Source: a virus. Taken from it: a stretch of 40,132 bases of DNA. The stretch spans positions 1 through 40,132 of IMG/VR virus record IMGVR_UViG_3300007734_000682; one strand, written 5' to 3'. Made by a program: the position numbers and the translations under genes. Below the pieces are notes generated by a model. The model had not been told where the DNA came from and did no database searches. It worked only from the letters and a program-made list of their open reading frames with translations. This document shows positions 8,125 through 17,138 of the stretch, piece by piece (the first letter of the stretch is position 1; every line of letters begins with the position of its first letter).

Positions 8125-9014
8125 TATCTAATCCTGCGATATTTATTAACCATATCCAAAGCAAGAGCAATTTCTCCGCCGTAACGATTTGCTCCCGTAG
8201 TTGGATTTGCTTGTGGAAAAGTAGTGATATTCATAGTCATTGAACTGTCGCCACGCACCTTAATAAAAGCCGTTGTAATCAGAATACAGGCTTGTTTAAT
8301 TGCATTTGGTATATTACCTATGCTGGCGGTTGAAGTATGCGTATAGGTCAAAGCAGCCGTTAATGGCACGGTAGTAGAACCATAGGTGTAATTACTTGCA
8401 ACTGTAACTGTTTCAGAATTTGCGCCGTCATATATGCGCAATCTTTGATTAGCCAAAATGCCATCTGAGCGTGCCACAGTTAAACTAGATGCGCCAGCCG
8501 TGCCACTAACAATTAAATTATTAACATAACCAGCAACATAAGTATATTGGCAATAAACTTGTTGGCGTGGTAATCCGTATCCGCCAAATGCTAATGGACC
8601 TGCCGATGAATAACTTACGGCAATATTGCTTAATGGGATAATAACTTGTTGTTCTTCAAACCAAGCCAAACTTGGGTCGGTAAGTGTTATTAAATTATTT
8701 GGGTTAGTGCCGTATTGGAAATTTTCTAGCGCAATTATTGGCGCATTGTTTGGGTGTAACGCAATAAAGCCATCAGGCGTGAAACGAGTGCGCTGGGTTT
8801 CTGTGTATTTTTGCGCATTAAGATTTGCGTTGAAGTATTCATCCATATAAGAAGAAGCACGAAGAATAACATTTTGTAATTCAGCATCTTGCGCATTAGC
8901 GTTACCGCCTATAACTAAATTGTTATAATCAATGCTAGTTGGCGCATTTTTATATTCATTTAATGTTATATAAGGCGTTTCAAAAAATGTATTAGTAGTT
9001 GTCCCTACCGTCAT
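8124..9014 (-). CDS. Head-tail connector (gp6-like adaptor) with inserted beta domain
   Basis: A 296-residue protein. The N-terminal helical part (ITLNEYKNAPTSIDYNNL, then ILRASSYMDEYFNANL) and the C-terminal helix (IPNAIKQACILITTAFIKV) are typical of the DNA-packaging adaptor that sits below the portal. Between them, residues about 165-235 (VSGTAGASSLTVARSDGI to LTAALTYTHTSTAS) form a beta-rich insertion with the pattern RLRIYDGANSETVTVAS found in connector proteins of other phages. It lies between the zinc-ribbon protein and the tail terminator-like gene. Confidence 0.7.
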   Translation of the reverse strand: MTVGTTTNTFFETPYITLNEYKNAPTSIDYNNLVIGGNANAQDAELQNVILRASSYMDEYFNANLNAQKYTETQRTRFTPDGFIALHPNNAPIIALENFQYGTNPNNLITLTDPSLAWFEEQQVIIPLSNIAVSYSSAGPLAFGGYGLPRQQVYCQYTYVAGYVNNLIVSGTAGASSLTVARSDGILANQRLRIYDGANSETVTVASNYTYGSTTVPLTAALTYTHTSTASIGNIPNAIKQACILITTAFIKVRGDSSMTMNITTFPQANPTTGANRYGGEIALALDMVNKYRRIR

Positions 9015-9296
9015 TTAATCACCATCTCTCGCAATAGGCTTATCGTTTTCGTGCCCGCATCTACCGCACTTACGAAACCAAGAACCAAAGCCACATTCGT
9101 TACAAGTAAAGCCTATTTGATTATTTGTATGACCCATTAAAGATGCTTCAAATAATCCTTCTTCTTTCATTTGTTTAATGTGTTTTGGGTTTTCAACATT
9201 AATTGCGCCCTTTTTATCCCTGTTATATTTCACAACACCGCGTGGTGTGCGCACATCTATGCCTTGAACGCCTGTCGGTGCTATTAATCGTGTCAT
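9015..9296 (-). CDS. Small zinc-ribbon protein downstream of the capsid gene
   Basis: A 93-residue protein. The N-terminal half (VQGIDVRTPRGVVKYNRDKKG) is basic and beta-like. The C-terminal half has two CxxC pairs, CNECGFGSWFRKCGRCG, a zinc ribbon. Similar proteins occur between capsid and connector genes in other tailed phages; the role is unknown. The start ATG 9296 has a strong AAGGAGG, which lies at the foot of the terminator after the capsid gene, so this gene depends on readthrough. Confidence 0.7.
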   Translation of the reverse strand: MTRLIAPTGVQGIDVRTPRGVVKYNRDKKGAINVENPKHIKQMKEEGLFEASLMGHTNNQIGFTCNECGFGSWFRKCGRCGHENDKPIARDGD

Positions 9297-9313
9297 TTTC
9301 CCTCCTTATATAA

Positions 9314-9344
9314 AGGGCGCGGCTGGTCAAGTATGCCGCGCCCT
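9314..9344 (-). terminator. Intrinsic terminator after the major capsid gene
   Basis: A 10-bp perfect GC-rich stem, AGGGCGCGGC with GCCGCGCCCT (9314-9323 and 9335-9344), with an 11-base loop. On the minus strand it is followed by TTTATATAA. It is placed 12 bases past the capsid stop, so it is likely a partial terminator that keeps capsid mRNA above that of the downstream genes. Confidence 0.75.
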
Positions 9345-9355
9345 CTATTTAATTA

Positions 9356-11065
9356 CTACGCGCTAACGATTCCTGAAACTGCGCCGTTCCAAGCAGGAGC
9401 GGTGCAGAAGAATGTTCCACGGAAGTATGTGGAGAACTCATATGCGAACTGGGTTACAGGCCATTGAATGCCCATATAATCCTGAACCATAAAGTTTGCC
9501 CATACATCGGAAACTTCTGTATCTGGAATTGGAAGTGTATAAGAAACAACAGGGCTTACGCCTTGTGGCAACCAAGGGTGAACAGTTAGAGGCACTAACT
9601 TGCCTGTAACTTCATTGTGTAGTCCACCGATAACTGCTCCACCAACATAATCGCCTGTTTCTGTTTGAGTTAGATTTAGACGGTAGTTAGCAGTTGAGCC
9701 GTTCTTGATTGAATCTGAGAGTTGCTTACGGTCTGCGCCGTTTAGGAAAATCTCATCTGGGTCAGCCTTTACAGAATCATATAGGCTAGAAAATACAACT
9801 TGGTATTCATTGCCCGGATTTGATGTGCTAAAGGTTGAGTTAATAGCATTATTTTTACCAGAATTTGAACCCAAAACAGTTGGGAGAATTCCGTCATAAC
9901 CAGTTGCGTATGCAGAAGTATCTGCAGTTGCGCGAGAAGCGGCAGCACCAGTTGTGGTGAAAGCGGCATTGTTACCAGTTAAACCAGTAGCAGATGCGCC
10001 TTGAATTGTGAATGTACCAGTTCCCTTTAGAGTTCCCTGATACTTCAAGTTTGCTGCGCCAGTTGCGGTTCCAACATAAATGTTATAACCAAGCGCTCCT
10101 GCAACTGCGGTGCCAACAGTAACTGTTAAAACATCGCCAGATGCAACTACGGTGTTTGCTTCTGTTCCAAGAATTGACTCACCAAAACCAGAACCAGAAA
10201 TACCAGCATCAGCAGTAACATTTACATAGTAAGTTGTTGCGGCTAGTGCGGTTTGTCCTGCTCCTGCTACTGGTGAAGCAAGTGTGAATGTTGGGGCTGA
10301 TAGTGCGCCTGAATATCCTGATGCAGTTCCGCGTGCCATAAGCATCATACGCTCTTCCATCAACATTGTTGCGTAGAGAGTGCTGGTGCTTGATAGTTGG
10401 CGAAGGTCCTGATAACCCATACCCGAGAAATTAGCATCAAATGATACTGAATCGGATAGTGAGTAGGAATTGTAAGGCAATACGAGGTCGTCAGCCGCAT
10501 AAGAAATAATTGGTCCGCGTTCGTAGTTAATTGAACCAAATGTATTGGTTGTGGATTCGGTGATGCCCGGCCACTTGTTGCCTACTCCACCTGTTCCTGT
10601 ACCAGTGTATCCAAGGATACGCTTTACACGGTGTGAGGTGCCGACACCCTTTTTGCGTGGCAATTTATTGCGTAGCGGAGTTGGGCGTGGTGTTAGTAAC
10701 TTGGAAGGTGCTTCTAGGTCAAAAGCAGCAAAAGATGTGCTTAGTGGGCTAGTTAGCGTAATGTCTTTCTGAATATCCTGCATTGCAAGGCGTTGAGATG
10801 CTAGAGCATTGTTCAATGCGCCTACTGCATCAGGAGAAAGTGATTTGTTAGCGGCAAGTGCTTCAAGATTTGCTACTGGGTCGCCAGATGCTTGCGCAAA
10901 TGTGGCTTTTCCAGCCTGAATAGCATTAATTGCCATTGGGTCGGTAACTGCTTGTGATACGGACTTATTGAGTTCGGATTTGAACTCTTCCATACGCACT
11001 GCGGCATCTTTTGAAGATGCTACATCACCAAATAGGTCAGTTACCTTTGGTGTGGCGATAGCCAT
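9356..11065 (-). CDS. Major capsid protein (HK97-like) with inserted Fn3/Ig-like domain
   Basis: A 569-residue protein right after the protease/scaffold gene. Residues 1-110 are helical and may act as a delta-like N-terminal scaffold. The fold elements then run from TPRPTPLRNKLPRKKG through GIQWPVTQFAYEFSTYFRGT at the C-terminus, which is a common ending of HK97-fold capsids. Between about 256 and 375 lies a Thr/Val/Gly-rich stretch with TTYYVNVTAD, DVLTVTVG and GYNIYVGT, which looks like an Fn3 or Ig-like beta sandwich added to the surface. The rest is about 450 residues. The call is by position, size and pattern. Confidence 0.85.
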   Translation of the reverse strand: MAIATPKVTDLFGDVASSKDAAVRMEEFKSELNKSVSQAVTDPMAINAIQAGKATFAQASGDPVANLEALAANKSLSPDAVGALNNALASQRLAMQDIQKDITLTSPLSTSFAAFDLEAPSKLLTPRPTPLRNKLPRKKGVGTSHRVKRILGYTGTGTGGVGNKWPGITESTTNTFGSINYERGPIISYAADDLVLPYNSYSLSDSVSFDANFSGMGYQDLRQLSSTSTLYATMLMEERMMLMARGTASGYSGALSAPTFTLASPVAGAGQTALAATTYYVNVTADAGISGSGFGESILGTEANTVVASGDVLTVTVGTAVAGALGYNIYVGTATGAANLKYQGTLKGTGTFTIQGASATGLTGNNAAFTTTGAAASRATADTSAYATGYDGILPTVLGSNSGKNNAINSTFSTSNPGNEYQVVFSSLYDSVKADPDEIFLNGADRKQLSDSIKNGSTANYRLNLTQTETGDYVGGAVIGGLHNEVTGKLVPLTVHPWLPQGVSPVVSYTLPIPDTEVSDVWANFMVQDYMGIQWPVTQFAYEFSTYFRGTFFCTAPAWNGAVSGIVSA

Positions 11066-11093
11066 TTTTTTCCTTTCGTAAAGAGTTGGTTAA

Positions 11094-11834
11094 TTACTTG
11101 GCTTGAATTGCTTTGGCTTTGAGTTCAGCATCTTCTGCTAACTCGCGATAGCCCCGAGCCAAATCGGTATCGCTAGTTTGTGTGGCTTTGACGCGATATT
11201 CGGCTGCTTTAGCCAAGTATCCGCCTAATTCAGCAATATCAGTTTTGATAACTGAACGCTTTGGACCACCTGCTACTGCTTTTGTTTTCGCCGTTGCTAG
11301 TTCAGCCTGTAACTTATTAACTTCCTCTTTGTAGGAGTTAATCTCATTAGTTACCGCATCTTTAGCACTCTTTACGGCTTTTTCAATGATGGCAGTAATT
11401 GTCTTTTCAGACAAATCCTCATCATCTGAGGAATCTTCTTCAATAATTGTGCCAATTTCTTCTGTTACTGGCTCTGGGATAATTGTGCTCTTTGGAGTTT
11501 CAGTTGGTGAAACCATAGTGGCAGTTGTAACATCATCTGCGCCGTGGCTATTTGCTGGTTGATGGCAACCGCACTCTAAACATTTTTCAGTTGTTTCAGC
11601 AGATTTGCCTTCGGCTTCTTCAACTTCTTCTTGTGCGGCGGTTGGCTTACTACCCTCTTCGGTTTCTTCCTCAGCACTTTCACCATATTGGGCTTTTAGT
11701 TCTTCATCAGAACATCCCACTTCTTTGCACATTTTTTCTGCTTCTTTATACATTTTATGTGCTTCTTTAAGTCTTTCCAATAATTCTTCCTTAGACGGCT
11801 TCTCTGAAACCGCTTTATCTTCTTCTTGTTCCAT
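11094..11834 (-). CDS. Possible nested scaffolding protein (internal start)
   Basis: Within the protease gene and in the same frame, an ATG at 11834 (residue 174) is preceded by AAAGGAG five bases upstream, a better ribosome binding site than those of many genes here. The product would be the acidic, coiled-coil 246-residue C-terminal part without the protease domain. This resembles lambda, where Nu3 scaffold starts inside the C protease gene. The start is inferred; nothing else proves use of it. Confidence 0.5.
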   Translation of the reverse strand: MEQEEDKAVSEKPSKEELLERLKEAHKMYKEAEKMCKEVGCSDEELKAQYGESAEEETEEGSKPTAAQEEVEEAEGKSAETTEKCLECGCHQPANSHGADDVTTATMVSPTETPKSTIIPEPVTEEIGTIIEEDSSDDEDLSEKTITAIIEKAVKSAKDAVTNEINSYKEEVNKLQAELATAKTKAVAGGPKRSVIKTDIAELGGYLAKAAEYRVKATQTSDTDLARGYRELAEDAELKAKAIQAK

Positions 11835-12353
11835 ATGTTCTCCTTTAACGGTTTCAGCCTCAATTAGTTCCTCAACTTGAACCAAGTTATTGGCATTGTC
11901 GGACTTTGCCAACATTAATTTGGCATTTGGGTTTGCTGGTCTATCAACCAACGATACTTCCACAATTTGTCCATCAATAATGCGACCATTAGCCGCCTTA
12001 CTATCACGCACAATTCTTGGTGCGCGAATTCCTATGCTAAACCCTTTAAGCACTCCCGTTTCAACTTTTTTAACCGATACTGGGTCCACAACTAATGCAG
12101 AAATATAATGTCCATCATTTGTGCTATTTAATTCTTTAGCAACACCTGCCGCAATATTGCTATGTTGTTCTCTGATATTGCCGCCAGTTTTGAACCATTC
12201 TGGCATTGCTTTTTCTAACCAAGCGGAATCACAAATTTGTTGGTCAATATCTACTGAATCATCAGTTGCTTTTCCATAAACTAATAATGTGCCGTCATCT
12301 TGCTTTTCTTGCTTAATAATACTGGCATAAGTAGTTGCCATATTTAGTGCCAT
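11094..12353 (-). CDS. Prohead protease fused to a scaffold-like C-terminal region
   Basis: A 419-residue protein between the small beta-protein and the capsid gene. Residues 1-150 match the S78-type prohead protease: His64 in NIREQHSN, Ser106 in KGFSIGIR, and VEVSLVDRPANP at 131-142. The rest (160-419) is strongly acidic and helical, with a coiled coil near 335-365, as expected for a scaffolding protein. A CLECGC...H segment (258-270) is a small zinc-knuckle-like insert inside the acidic region. An internal ATG at 11834 with AAAGGAG may give scaffold alone. Confidence 0.82.
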   Translation of the reverse strand: MALNMATTYASIIKQEKQDDGTLLVYGKATDDSVDIDQQICDSAWLEKAMPEWFKTGGNIREQHSNIAAGVAKELNSTNDGHYISALVVDPVSVKKVETGVLKGFSIGIRAPRIVRDSKAANGRIIDGQIVEVSLVDRPANPNAKLMLAKSDNANNLVQVEELIEAETVKGEHMEQEEDKAVSEKPSKEELLERLKEAHKMYKEAEKMCKEVGCSDEELKAQYGESAEEETEEGSKPTAAQEEVEEAEGKSAETTEKCLECGCHQPANSHGADDVTTATMVSPTETPKSTIIPEPVTEEIGTIIEEDSSDDEDLSEKTITAIIEKAVKSAKDAVTNEINSYKEEVNKLQAELATAKTKAVAGGPKRSVIKTDIAELGGYLAKAAEYRVKATQTSDTDLARGYRELAEDAELKAKAIQAK

Positions 12354-12389
12354 CTAATTATCCTTTTCGCTTGTAACATAATAATACCA

Positions 12390-12668
12390 TTAAAGTGTCC
12401 AAAGAAGGCAGACTTTGGAAGATGATGCCGATATAGCCCAAATTTGTTCTCCGCCATTTAGTTCCATACTCAAATGTTGTCCATTATCCAAGTTAAAACC
12501 CTCTAAAGCACCCGAAACAGTTACTGTGGCATCTCCTAGATAAACCTTACTTCCGCCTTCATTATCAATATATAAATTAATTTTGCCATAAGTTGTAGGC
12601 GCTTCAAATAATAACTTTACTGATGTGCCAATTGTTATTGTGCTATGCCCTACTTGCGGTTGTGCCAT
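12390..12668 (-). CDS. Small beta-rich virion-associated protein
   Basis: A 92-residue beta-rich protein (VGHSTITIGTSVKLLFEAP, KINLYIDNEGGSKVYLG, GQHLSMELNGGEQIWAIS) without charged helices, between the MuF gene and the protease. Proteins of this type are often capsid decoration or head proteins, but I do not recognise the family with certainty. Confidence 0.65.
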   Translation of the reverse strand: MAQPQVGHSTITIGTSVKLLFEAPTTYGKINLYIDNEGGSKVYLGDATVTVSGALEGFNLDNGQHLSMELNGGEQIWAISASSSKVCLLWTL

Positions 12669-13516
12669 TAGTCGTAATCATCTCCCAATATCATAGATAA
12701 AGCATCTTCACCAATATCACGCGTATCCGTAACATATGGTGCCAAATCACAAACGCAATTTGGATGTGCTGGTGGTTCCGTATCTCCGCTAGGAAAGGTA
12801 TCGTCAATACGGATAGGCGATACATCGGCATTCTCTTGGCAAATATCGCAAGGGTCTGCTACTAACCACTCTACCAGTTCCACGCCACTTTCTTCATATA
12901 ATTGCCTAGAAGCCGCCGTAACGGCACGGCTCATTTCTGTTTGGGCAATAGTTAAAGCGCGGTCATTATCATCATCTATTGTGTCGGCTATTTCTTCCTT
13001 AATATCACTAGGTGTCCAGCCATTTTCTAATCCTCTAGCCAATATTGTGCCTATGCGGTCAAGCGTTGTGCGATTTATGCCTTGAATTGTTACGCCACGA
13101 TTATCTAATAAAGTGCTTAACCCGCGTGGCTTGCGCACTAATAAAGCGGCAGGTTTATTACCTGCTTTCCAAGTATCCCAATTTATGCCTATTGCTTGTT
13201 GTAGTTGGCGTAAAGTTGGCGCTTTGGATATACGCGCTTTGGCTATTGCACTCATTGCCATATCTTCACCCAAAGCATATGCTTCCAAATACATATTAAA
13301 TAATGCCGAGCGTAACGCTTCGTCATTTGTGCGCACATTTGTAATAGCCCATTGTCTGGCTTCTTGCGGTGTAATGCTTTGAAAATTCATAGCCACAAAA
13401 TCATCTACTGCTTGTTCTGTGCTAAATGATTGATTAATGCCTTCTCGGATTAATTTAGCGCGCCGTGCGGCTAATCTAACCTTTGCGCCGTTTCGTTTTT
13501 TCCACGCGCGATTCAT
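12668..13516 (-). CDS. Mu F-like minor head (head morphogenesis) protein
   Basis: A 282-residue protein directly after the portal gene, the usual site. The C-terminal half has the MuF signature: the helix with IAQTEMSRAVTAASRQLYEE, then VEWLVADPCDICQENADV, then PPAHPNCVCDLAP with conserved Cys/His. These proteins are packed inside the head and bind the portal; some carry toxins, but no extra C-terminal domain is seen here. The basic N-terminus (MNRAWKKRNGAKVRLAARRA) may bind DNA. Confidence 0.85.
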   Translation of the reverse strand: MNRAWKKRNGAKVRLAARRAKLIREGINQSFSTEQAVDDFVAMNFQSITPQEARQWAITNVRTNDEALRSALFNMYLEAYALGEDMAMSAIAKARISKAPTLRQLQQAIGINWDTWKAGNKPAALLVRKPRGLSTLLDNRGVTIQGINRTTLDRIGTILARGLENGWTPSDIKEEIADTIDDDNDRALTIAQTEMSRAVTAASRQLYEESGVELVEWLVADPCDICQENADVSPIRIDDTFPSGDTEPPAHPNCVCDLAPYVTDTRDIGEDALSMILGDDYD

Positions 13517-13523
13517 TTAGTGC

Positions 13524-15335
13524 CTATGCCAAATAGCGTTCAGCATACCAGCGCGCGCTATCGTAATCGGCTACTGATACAAATTTATTCAAAACATCGG
13601 CGTAAATAACTGGCACGGCTTGGAAACGGAAACTACGCGTAGGTGATTTGCCAAGCCATTTGATAAATTGTTTTAATTCTTTCTGTACAGATTTTTCTTC
13701 ATTTTGTACATCTGATTCTATAAGTGCTAATTCTGGCGTGGTAGTTGCTTGCCCATCTTCTGTTACTAACACATTTTCGTTAATGGCTTTCAATCCGCTA
13801 TCTGTAACTAAATATGCACCAGCGCCAGCAACCAATATGGGCATATCTGCTTCTGGCGCTTCAATAAGCGATAAACCAGCGCGTGAGCGTGCTTCGTTAA
13901 GCGTTAAAGTGCCTGATTTGATATTTATATCCGTGGTGCGAGCAAGTTGTTCTGTATCTTCGCGCCCACTTTCCATAAACTTAAATTCTAATTCGCGTGG
14001 CATACCTAAAAACATATAAGACAAATGGCTAATCATTTTGCCTATCCAATTAGCCAAAGGAAGCGCACCTAATACATCTCCCGTTTCAATTTGCCCATCT
14101 TGCCACCCTGCGCCACCTAAACCGCCATCAGGACTAAATCCAATTTCAGCAGGTGTTACGCCGTAATGACCGCAAATGCTATTTACCAAATAATCATCCA
14201 AAGTGCTCTTGAATCTTTCACCATATCCATCAAATTGAATTGGTGTCATACCTGCTGGTAATAAACGAACACGCTTGCGTTGTTCTGTTTGACCTGCCAA
14301 ATCACTATTGAAAATGTTTTCGTAAGCGCGTAATAAGTCTGGGTTATTGCCAAAATTAGCATCTGTTTGCATTAATAATTCTGGCGTAACGCCATCGGTA
14401 TATTCTGCACGGAGCCATTGCTGACGGCGTAAATAAATATCTGCTAGTGGTAATGCTCTTTCAGTTGGTGAGTAACCATATACGCTAGTTGTTCTACGAT
14501 TGCGAACAAAATAAGCCAATTCATCGCTAGTAAATTCACCATCTGCTTTTTCGTTTTCATCAGGTGCAGAAAATTCTGAGCGTGGGAAGCCGTATAGAAT
14601 TTGTTGATATGCAGAAAATGGTGGCGTAGGGCGCATTCCTCTATCGTCAATAAGTGGTTTAATTGTTGAACCATCCAAGATTTGTAAGCCATTTAATTTA
14701 TCGCCTACTGTCATTTGAGGCCATATTGCCCACGCATCTAGCACTAATATTTCTTCCAATGCAATATTTAGCCAATCATAAAATAATAATCCGTTGCCTT
14801 TATCTGGTTGTTCCCAAAATTGCCTAATTCGGTTAATATCTTCGGTGTATTTTTCTCTAGCAGAAGCCATTGCTCTAACGCGTGAGCCACCAATTTCACT
14901 AATTAACTTTTCAGCACTATCTTCGCCTAAAGTAATATCCCAGTTATAACCAAGTATTTTTGCTTTTTGCACTTCAATACATCTACGCAAAATATCAATT
15001 TGGTCTGCCGCCGCCCGTAAAGTTCTAAATGGAACTAAACGCGTTTCAGTTATATTTATATTTTGCGCTACTTGAAATTCATAACGCCTTGGGTCTGGTC
15101 TGCCATCATTTGCGCGTGGCGGATTTATTGCGCCCGGAATAATTGGTTGCCCTGGTGCAAATGGAACACCAGCAAGATTTGGTGCGCGTTCTAGTGGAAC
15201 GCTTTGACCATAACTTGTGTTTGCGCCAGTTTGACGCATTTGTTGTTCTGTTACGGTGATAGCGCCAGATGGGAGATTTGGTGCCTTTACAATCTCCTTG
15301 GCTACTCGCTCCGCAAATCGGTCAATAAGACCCAT
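13524..15335 (-). CDS. Portal protein
   Basis: A 603-residue protein between the appendage genes and the MuF gene. Signs of a portal: the early helix ADQIDILRRCIEVQKAKILG, ALEEILVLDAWAIWPQM, an IRDR-like region (STIKPLIDDRGMRPTPPFSAY), DELAYFVRNRRTTSVYGYSP, and the later DDYLVNSICGHYGVTPAEIG with GFSPDGGLGGAG. Portals form a ring of twelve at one vertex through which TerL drives DNA. The C-terminal ~70 residues (KELKQFIKWLGKSPTRSF) are an extra basic helical tail. Confidence 0.9.
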   Translation of the reverse strand: MGLIDRFAERVAKEIVKAPNLPSGAITVTEQQMRQTGANTSYGQSVPLERAPNLAGVPFAPGQPIIPGAINPPRANDGRPDPRRYEFQVAQNINITETRLVPFRTLRAAADQIDILRRCIEVQKAKILGYNWDITLGEDSAEKLISEIGGSRVRAMASAREKYTEDINRIRQFWEQPDKGNGLLFYDWLNIALEEILVLDAWAIWPQMTVGDKLNGLQILDGSTIKPLIDDRGMRPTPPFSAYQQILYGFPRSEFSAPDENEKADGEFTSDELAYFVRNRRTTSVYGYSPTERALPLADIYLRRQQWLRAEYTDGVTPELLMQTDANFGNNPDLLRAYENIFNSDLAGQTEQRKRVRLLPAGMTPIQFDGYGERFKSTLDDYLVNSICGHYGVTPAEIGFSPDGGLGGAGWQDGQIETGDVLGALPLANWIGKMISHLSYMFLGMPRELEFKFMESGREDTEQLARTTDINIKSGTLTLNEARSRAGLSLIEAPEADMPILVAGAGAYLVTDSGLKAINENVLVTEDGQATTTPELALIESDVQNEEKSVQKELKQFIKWLGKSPTRSFRFQAVPVIYADVLNKFVSVADYDSARWYAERYLA

Positions 15336-15348
15336 TTTTGCCTCCTAA

Positions 15349-16845
15349 TTAGCCGTGAACAACTACGCGATATTGATTACTGGTCGGTGCTACGCTGAAC
15401 AATACAGTAATAGCCGAGGTGCTTGTGTGTTGAACATCGCAAACAACTTCGGCATATGGGCTGGAATTATCATATACGGCAACAGTTACATCTTTTGTGT
15501 TAAGACTATGAGTAACTGTGTATGAAGTAGCAGTTCCATCGCCAACGCTTACGGCATATTTGCGAACGGCAATGGCGGTATCAAGAGCAAAACCTGTTGC
15601 TCCGACAGTTAATCCACCATTTGATACAACTACGCCAGTAAAGTTTGTGCCAGTTAAAAGAACGCCGTTGCTTGCAGTATAAGTTCCAGCACCGCTAAAC
15701 TGTTGAAATACAACAGGGTCAGTTCCGACTGTATTTACTTCATCAATATTTACCCAACCAGTATTAGCAAGTGTTGAACCTGCATCTACGAAAGTAAAAT
15801 CTCCGCCAGCAATTTCTGCGGCAGTATCAAAGTCAGTTGCGCGAGTTAGCACCCAGTTAGTTGAACCGCTACCCACAGTTGTAAGTGTGTAAATACCATT
15901 TTCAAAAGTATTGGTTTGATTCTTAACAAGAATACGAGCGTTGATAGATGGGCTTACGCCATCGGTGCTAAATGCTGCTTGTGCTCCTGCGTTTGTAAGT
16001 GTTGCGCCTACACCAGCAGTTCCGTTACTGTAAGTAGCATTGAGATTAGCAGTAGTTGCGACATAAGAAGCAGCGTGAATATTTAAGCCCTGCGCAACAT
16101 CATCTACATATTGTTTGTTTGCGGCATCTGTTGATGCTACTGGCGTAGCAACGCTAGTAAGTTTGTAATTGCCAAGGGAAACATCGGCAGTAGGAACGGC
16201 AAGTGCTGATAAATTAATTAATGCGTGAGCCGCGTTATCGTGAGCAGGAGTTCCGTGCGTATGGTCAGCGCGAGCAACGCTAGTGCTACTACCATTACCT
16301 GATGCTGACCCAAATGAAGTTTGTGCAGTTACGCCACCAAAAGAAGGCATTGCGTGGCTATGGTCATCACGCGAAGGTGCGGTTCCAGTTCCAGCAGAAG
16401 CAGAACCACCAATAGAAAGAGATGATGGCGTTGCATTACTTAATGACGGTGTGCCGTGAGTATGGTCTGCTCTTGCATAATCATTAGATGAACCATTACC
16501 ACTAGATGCGCCGTAAGTTGTTTGAGAAGTTACTGAACCAAAGTTAGATATTTGCGCCCAAGTTGAACCATCATCAAAATAAAGCAATTGACGGTCTGTT
16601 GCATAATACAAACGACCTGCTTCTGATGCCGCTGGTCTTGCCGCAAAAGTTCCATAAGTAACTTGCGCATTTGCTTGCGTGCTTTCCCAAGTTGTGCCAT
16701 TGTAAAAATAAAGTTCATTATCGGCAGTATCAAAATAGATTTGACCTAATACTGGAGATGCTGGCGCCGTGCCTAAATTTTGAATTACTGCATTTTGTAA
16801 TTCGTTTTTGTTTAAGTCTATGCTTACTAAAAATTTACGCGCCAT
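15349..16845 (-). CDS. Fibre-like structural protein with HxH repeats
   Basis: A 498-residue protein of low charge and high Thr/Ser/Gly/Ala content. The N-terminus has two 'GQIYFDTADNELYFYNGTTW'-type modules (residues ~33-53 and ~77-97). Residues 108-200 carry three related units ending in DHTHGTP or DHSHAMP (His pairs at 128/130, 162/164 and 195/197), like the HxH metal sites of T4 gp12-type trimeric fibres. Residues about 225-400 are another beta domain (AANKQYVDDVAQGLNIHAAS and following). It sits between terminase and portal, unusual for a tail fibre, so a head fibre is possible. Confidence 0.7.
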   Translation of the reverse strand: MARKFLVSIDLNKNELQNAVIQNLGTAPASPVLGQIYFDTADNELYFYNGTTWESTQANAQVTYGTFAARPAASEAGRLYYATDRQLLYFDDGSTWAQISNFGSVTSQTTYGASSGNGSSNDYARADHTHGTPSLSNATPSSLSIGGSASAGTGTAPSRDDHSHAMPSFGGVTAQTSFGSASGNGSSTSVARADHTHGTPAHDNAAHALINLSALAVPTADVSLGNYKLTSVATPVASTDAANKQYVDDVAQGLNIHAASYVATTANLNATYSNGTAGVGATLTNAGAQAAFSTDGVSPSINARILVKNQTNTFENGIYTLTTVGSGSTNWVLTRATDFDTAAEIAGGDFTFVDAGSTLANTGWVNIDEVNTVGTDPVVFQQFSGAGTYTASNGVLLTGTNFTGVVVSNGGLTVGATGFALDTAIAVRKYAVSVGDGTATSYTVTHSLNTKDVTVAVYDNSSPYAEVVCDVQHTSTSAITVLFSVAPTSNQYRVVVHG

Positions 16846-16853
16846 TTATTCTC

Positions 16854-17138
16854 CTATATGATATATGCCGTGCCCGTAAAAGCACTGGAAAAGGTTATCA
16901 CCATTTGATTGCCCGATGGGTAAGAAAATGTGCCTTCACATTGCGTTCCTGCGCTATCTAACACTACGGCAGTTGGGTTGCCATTAAGATTATGGTTAAT
17001 TGTCCATACGGCACTAGCAACTGCTTGCGTATGAACATAAAATACGGAACCTGCCGCACCCGATGGGCCTTGCGGTCCCGGTGCTGATACTGTAATAACT
17101 GGAACAACTGGTTTGATTACAATTAAATCATCAGCCAT
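16854..17138 (-). CDS. Small appendage protein with collagen-like stretch
   Basis: A 94-residue protein: a Val/Pro-rich start, then GPQGPSGAAG (three Gly-X-Y triplets), then a beta module with AVWTINHNLNGNPTAVVLDS, which recurs at the ends of phage fibres and appendages. The start ATG 17138 overlaps the previous gene's stop. It probably forms part of a virion appendage with the neighbouring proteins. Confidence 0.65.
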   Translation of the reverse strand: MADDLIVIKPVVPVITVSAPGPQGPSGAAGSVFYVHTQAVASAVWTINHNLNGNPTAVVLDSAGTQCEGTFSYPSGNQMVITFSSAFTGTAYII

